Positions 4,915 to 8,025 of a stretch of 8,025 nt of DNA are shown piece by piece. The notes under the pieces are model-generated. The model was given only the letters and a program-made list of their open reading frames with translations, did no database searches and was not told where the DNA came from. How positions within the stretch are numbered: position 1 is the first letter of the stretch; every line of letters begins with the position of its first letter. The position numbers and the translations under genes are program-made. Source of the DNA: JBCCRH01 sp039208045 (GTDB taxonomy: Bacteria; Bacteroidota; Bacteroidia; Chitinophagales; Saprospiraceae); the NCBI GenBank assembly GCA_039208045.1, contig JBCCRH010000297.1:1-8025 (forward strand). The letters are read 5' to 3'.

Positions 4915-6573
4915 TTACTGCACCGCCAATTTTCGAACCTCTCGACCATCTAGCACCACAAAATACAGCCCCTTCTCTAGATGACTAATATCAAGGTACT
5001 TACGCCCACCCATGGCGGTAGTGGTAAGGCGAGTTCTACCATTGAGATCAACAATCTGGATGGCTACTTCCATGCCATTATTCCAGGTGATTTGTAGCAT
5101 ATCATGGGCGGGGCTTGGAAATAGATTGACATCATGTACCACCAATTGGCGAGTAGAGGTCAATTGATCACAGAATGTTTCGTTGGGCATCGTTTCGATA
5201 TAGCCCTTGAAGCTGAGGTCGCGCCCAGTGAAGGCTTCGTAGTCGATGGGGTAGCGGAAGGCAGTGAAGGTCAAGTTAGCATTGCGATCCAGCATGGCCC
5301 CCTGATCCACAGCGTTACCACCCATCAATGGTGTTTTATATTCCCAGGCGATCTCGTCATCGGGCGTTAGTTCTACTAGGTAGCCTAGTCGGCCAGCGCA
5401 AATGAGGGTATTGCCGTTAGGCAAGAGCTGGGCGCTGGATAGGCCAGTGGAATAGATGGCACTCGGTGTGGGGTGCGTGATGGTATTTTCAAACTCGAAG
5501 GGCGGGAAACTATTATTGAAGGTTTCATAATCACTGATGTACATACTCCAACTGGTATTGAAAATTTCCACCGCTGAAAAGTCTTCCCCTACTTGGTTGT
5601 TATAGCAAATCACACTTTTCTTGAAAGGATGATCATCGGGTAGAAATTCGTTAGCCCAGTGCGCATTATGCGGGAAAAACAACAGCTGATCAGAAGTATC
5701 CCCTTGCTGGTAGGCCAGCTTATGGCCAATCCGATAGAGTAAATCTCCTCCACGATTGCTATTGCCTCCAAAGCTAGTCGCAGCCTGTGCAGTGGTCGTA
5801 GAGTGATCGATAATCCATACTTCATTGAAGTGAGGAACACAAAGCATCAGATGGTCTAATTCTGGATTGTAATCCAAAAAGTTAGCATGCATCCAGTCGG
5901 CACGACCATCATTATAATAGTCCCAGTTGACATCAATCTTTCTTATGTTATCACTGATTACTCCAAAGTTATCCTTCGTTGCATCAAAGTCCTGCACCAG
6001 GTGATCCCAAGCATGCCACTCCCACACGATCTCATCGGTATTGGGATTGATCTCGAAGAGATAATCCGGCCATAGGTTGATTTGATTGAGCTTAGAAGGA
6101 TCTCTACCGGCTGCAATAGCCTCCTCATTCGTCTTTAGCTCCCAAGCTAAAGCGACGATATTACCATTAGGGAGTACCACAAAATCGTGGTGTAAGCGAG
6201 CCGTATCGTTATTGAGTTCATACGACCATAGCAGGTCATTGTCCCAGTTTCTAATTTCTAGAACTGCGCCACCACCACCGGCCCATATCGCATCACCCGC
6301 GATGCTGGCAGGGCGTACGGTTCGGTACAAATCACCATTCGCTTGTAAATACGCCGTATTACCGGGGCGCTTATCTGGATCATTCCCCCAAGAATGTACC
6401 ACCTCTCCACAATTATTCAGAAGAAAGGTATTCGGCTGATTGTGTGGATAAATCAACGTATATCCTTGATAGGCCTGATTAATATCATAGCTAAGAAGGC
6501 CCACGGTATTTTGCCCATAGAGGCTAAGGGTAGTAAAGGCGATGAGAAAGAACGCTTGTAAATGTTTAATCAT
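4915..6573 (-). CDS. Secreted arylsulfotransferase-like (ASST family) propeller protein with T9SS sorting domain
   Basis: A 552-aa protein with a clear signal peptide (MIKHLQAFFLIAFTTLSLYG, probable cleavage after Gly20) and a propeller region to about residue 465. Repeated blade motifs are visible (VVLPNGNIVAL 132-142, LLPNGNTLICAG 383-394, and several D-E-I-W-E-W type strands). A C-terminal sorting domain spans about 470-552 (LFPSPAHD, IQIVDLNGRT, LEKGLYFVVL). The ASST family moves sulfate between phenolic compounds through a sulfohistidine. In E. coli ASST the key residues are His252, His356, Arg374 and His436. By order and spacing the equivalents here are His129 (LHHDFVVLPNGN), His229 (DWMHANFLDYN), Pro247 and His302 (FFPHNAHW), so all three histidines are kept and the arginine appears lost. 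That mapping is my inference. The start at 6573 overlaps the upstream paralogue by 8 nt, implying coupling. Sulfotransferase activity is uncertain; many Bacteroidota members may be binding or structural. Confidence 0.85.
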   Translation of the reverse strand: MIKHLQAFFLIAFTTLSLYGQNTVGLLSYDINQAYQGYTLIYPHNQPNTFLLNNCGEVVHSWGNDPDKRPGNTAYLQANGDLYRTVRPASIAGDAIWAGGGGAVLEIRNWDNDLLWSYELNNDTARLHHDFVVLPNGNIVALAWELKTNEEAIAAGRDPSKLNQINLWPDYLFEINPNTDEIVWEWHAWDHLVQDFDATKDNFGVISDNIRKIDVNWDYYNDGRADWMHANFLDYNPELDHLMLCVPHFNEVWIIDHSTTTAQAATSFGGNSNRGGDLLYRIGHKLAYQQGDTSDQLLFFPHNAHWANEFLPDDHPFKKSVICYNNQVGEDFSAVEIFNTSWSMYISDYETFNNSFPPFEFENTITHPTPSAIYSTGLSSAQLLPNGNTLICAGRLGYLVELTPDDEIAWEYKTPLMGGNAVDQGAMLDRNANLTFTAFRYPIDYEAFTGRDLSFKGYIETMPNETFCDQLTSTRQLVVHDVNLFPSPAHDMLQITWNNGMEVAIQIVDLNGRTRLTTTAMGGRKYLDISHLEKGLYFVVLDGREVRKLAVQ

Positions 6574-8025
6574 TGATCATAATTTTGAAGGTCGATAAAT
6601 TAAGATTCCTAAGCGTAGCCAGTTGTACGACATAAAGTCCATCCGATAATTGGCTACTATCTAAAGTATGCTGAGAGGATGCAGTCTGGCCACTCTGAAG
6701 GAGCTGTCCTTGTACATTGTATAAGTTATACTGTAGGCCACTCCCTTTCAGGTTTTCAAGCAAAATTTGATGAGTACCGGCCAGATGACTTGCCTTGAAG
6801 ACTTGCTCATTCGTTACAATCGCTTCCGTACTTGTAAGCAGCTGGCAATCATATTGACTAGGTATCCCACTAATCGTTCCCGATGGTACCAGCTCCCGAT
6901 CAACAAAAGCAGGATAATCTATAGCATACTTTTCTGTTCGGAAGATAAATGAAACGCCGGGAACGGTGTATTGCCATACCAGTTCCCCCTCGGTGTTGAA
7001 CTCCATTAATCGCCCATCAATCCCTTCGGTAATGTAGATATTTCCATTAGGGAGTACTTCTGCACCAGAGGTATAGCTAGAGTAAAACGGAGAGTCTGTC
7101 TCTGAACCACTCAATAGGAAATCAGGTTCAGCAGGGCCAAAGGCTTCTCCTTCCTCTATAATGTAATTGCCTAGCTCATCCATCGGCGGAGCAATAATGG
7201 GAGCAGTGGAATATCGATCCTCAAAGCTCACTCCCGGCCGTGTAAGACCATTATCATATATAATAAGCTTTCCAGCATGTTCCCCCTCCGTAATCCAGTT
7301 GGGATTATGCTGAAAAAAGAGCTGCCGATCAATGCTACTCCCACGATCGTAGTTTCTGGGGTTTCCCCAGCGATACAAGATGTCACCACCCTTGCCCGAA
7401 TTACCCCCAGTATGGCCTGCCGCTTCTTCAGTAGTCGTAGAATGATCGATGATGATTACCTCACTGATTTTTCGTACACTAAGCGCAATTTGATCTAAGT
7501 CTGGATTATAATCCATGCCATTAATCATAAAGGACTCATAGAACGTCCAGTCAAAAAATTCGATAGCATCTAGATCCAGTAGCTCAGGAGAGCTACTAAT
7601 GGAGCCGTAGTTCGGTGCGTTAGCATCCCGCTCTTGTATCACATGATCTGAAATATTCCATTCCCAGACGATGTCACCCGTTTGGCCATCCAGCTCTACC
7701 ACTACATCTACCACCGTTGGAGAGCTTGGATTTCCAGAACCATAATTGTAGCCTATCGCCTCAAATTGTTCAATGGAAAAGTCTCTCCTGCCCAGCGAAA
7801 GGTAGTTTCCATTTTCTAGTGGAATCACCTCGTAGACCAATTCGAGATCAGGATCACCGTGGTAAAGTCCTTTTACATAGAGGCCATTCCAATCGACTAC
7901 CTCTATAGCGCCAAAGGTTATGTAGAGCAGATCACCATTAGGCAATAACTTAGGATGCAAATCTGTAGTTGGTGTATCCCAGTAATTAACTACTTCGCCG
8001 CAGTTATCAATTAAATAAGTACCAA
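6566..8025 (-). CDS. Second ASST-like propeller paralogue with degenerate T9SS sorting domain; 5' end outside window
   Basis: The frame is open to the right edge, from GGT at 8021-8023. The first residues read GTYLIDNCGEVVNYW and match NTFLLNNCGEVVHSW near the N-terminus of the downstream paralogue, so only about 50 residues with the signal peptide should be missing. A TTG at 7958-7960 is internal, not the start. Counting from GGT, 486 residues are present. Shared blocks with the paralogue include DYNPDLD, IIDHSTTTEEA, GGNS-GGD-LYR and LPNGN. Compared at putative ASST positions: His129 equivalent is Tyr64, His229 equivalent is Met166, the arginine is kept (SVRK, Arg184), and the sulfohistidine equivalent is kept (FFQHNPNW, His239). 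This is unlike the downstream copy. The tail (about 401-486) still has the sorting-domain strands (YNVQGQLLQSG, LSDGLYVVQL) but lacks the usual PNP motif. The gene ends TAA at 6566-6568, inside the start of the next gene. Confidence 0.85.
   Translation of the reverse strand, partial: GTYLIDNCGEVVNYWDTPTTDLHPKLLPNGDLLYITFGAIEVVDWNGLYVKGLYHGDPDLELVYEVIPLENGNYLSLGRRDFSIEQFEAIGYNYGSGNPSSPTVVDVVVELDGQTGDIVWEWNISDHVIQERDANAPNYGSISSSPELLDLDAIEFFDWTFYESFMINGMDYNPDLDQIALSVRKISEVIIIDHSTTTEEAAGHTGGNSGKGGDILYRWGNPRNYDRGSSIDRQLFFQHNPNWITEGEHAGKLIIYDNGLTRPGVSFEDRYSTAPIIAPPMDELGNYIIEEGEAFGPAEPDFLLSGSETDSPFYSSYTSGAEVLPNGNIYITEGIDGRLMEFNTEGELVWQYTVPGVSFIFRTEKYAIDYPAFVDRELVPSGTISGIPSQYDCQLLTSTEAIVTNEQVFKASHLAGTHQILLENLKGSGLQYNLYNVQGQLLQSGQTASSQHTLDSSQLSDGLYVVQLATLRNLNLSTFKIMIND

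Noticed and set aside
5887..6439. Plus-strand open frames of 62 and 117 codons opposite the ASST-like gene
   Set aside because: They are antisense to a strongly supported secreted protein with signal peptide, blade motifs and sorting domain. Their translations show low-complexity shadow composition and no recognisable domain.
7958..7960. TTG as the start of the upstream ASST-like gene
   Set aside because: The frame stays open upstream to the window edge and those residues (DNCGEVVNYW) are homologous to the N-terminal part of the paralogue, so this codon is internal.

Overview
The window looks like chromosomal DNA from a marine or environmental Bacteroidota (Saprospiria/Lewinella-like, or a related Cytophagales-type lineage). 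Three of the six genes end in a type IX secretion (T9SS) C-terminal sorting domain. One begins with the tail of a GEVED domain, which is typical of Bacteroidota secreted proteins. There are no Shine-Dalgarno-type ribosome binding sites ahead of the starts. Lineage is inferred from these traits only.

Layout: (1) 1-1824, + strand: the 3' end of a large secreted T9SS protein (GEVED end, Fn3 domain, sorting domain), followed after 1 nt by a DoxX-like polytopic membrane protein. (2) 1825-1873: a short convergent gap with a palindromic hairpin. (3) 1874-3610, - strand: a 578-aa protein I do not recognise, with three exact copies of the palindrome TTTCATGAAA at 40-42 bp spacing across its start and upstream region. 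(4) 3611-4235: a 625-bp gap without a convincing gene. It is AT-rich, but its centre (about 3844-4113) is more GC-rich and full of inverted repeats, including a strong hairpin at 4008-4050. This is a candidate structured RNA or mobile-element remnant. (5) 4236-4850, + strand: a small protein with two membrane segments and a coiled coil. (6) 4859-4894: a strong hairpin shared by convergent genes. (7) 4915-8025, - strand: two tandem paralogues related to arylsulfotransferases (ASST, a six-bladed propeller family). They overlap by 8 nt, both carry C-terminal sorting domains, and the upstream one runs off the right edge.

How the genes fit together: the two ASST-like genes are almost certainly one transcription unit and probably a co-exported pair. 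The putative active-site residues are kept in complementary fashion: the downstream copy keeps three histidines but lacks the arginine, while the upstream copy keeps the arginine and one histidine. The GEVED/T9SS gene and the DoxX-like gene are probably co-translated. The 578-aa gene and the coiled-coil gene are divergent and share the unusual gap. I see no complete defence, CRISPR, conjugation or transposition system. The least explained parts are the 578-aa gene with its iterated palindromes, and the hairpin-rich gap.
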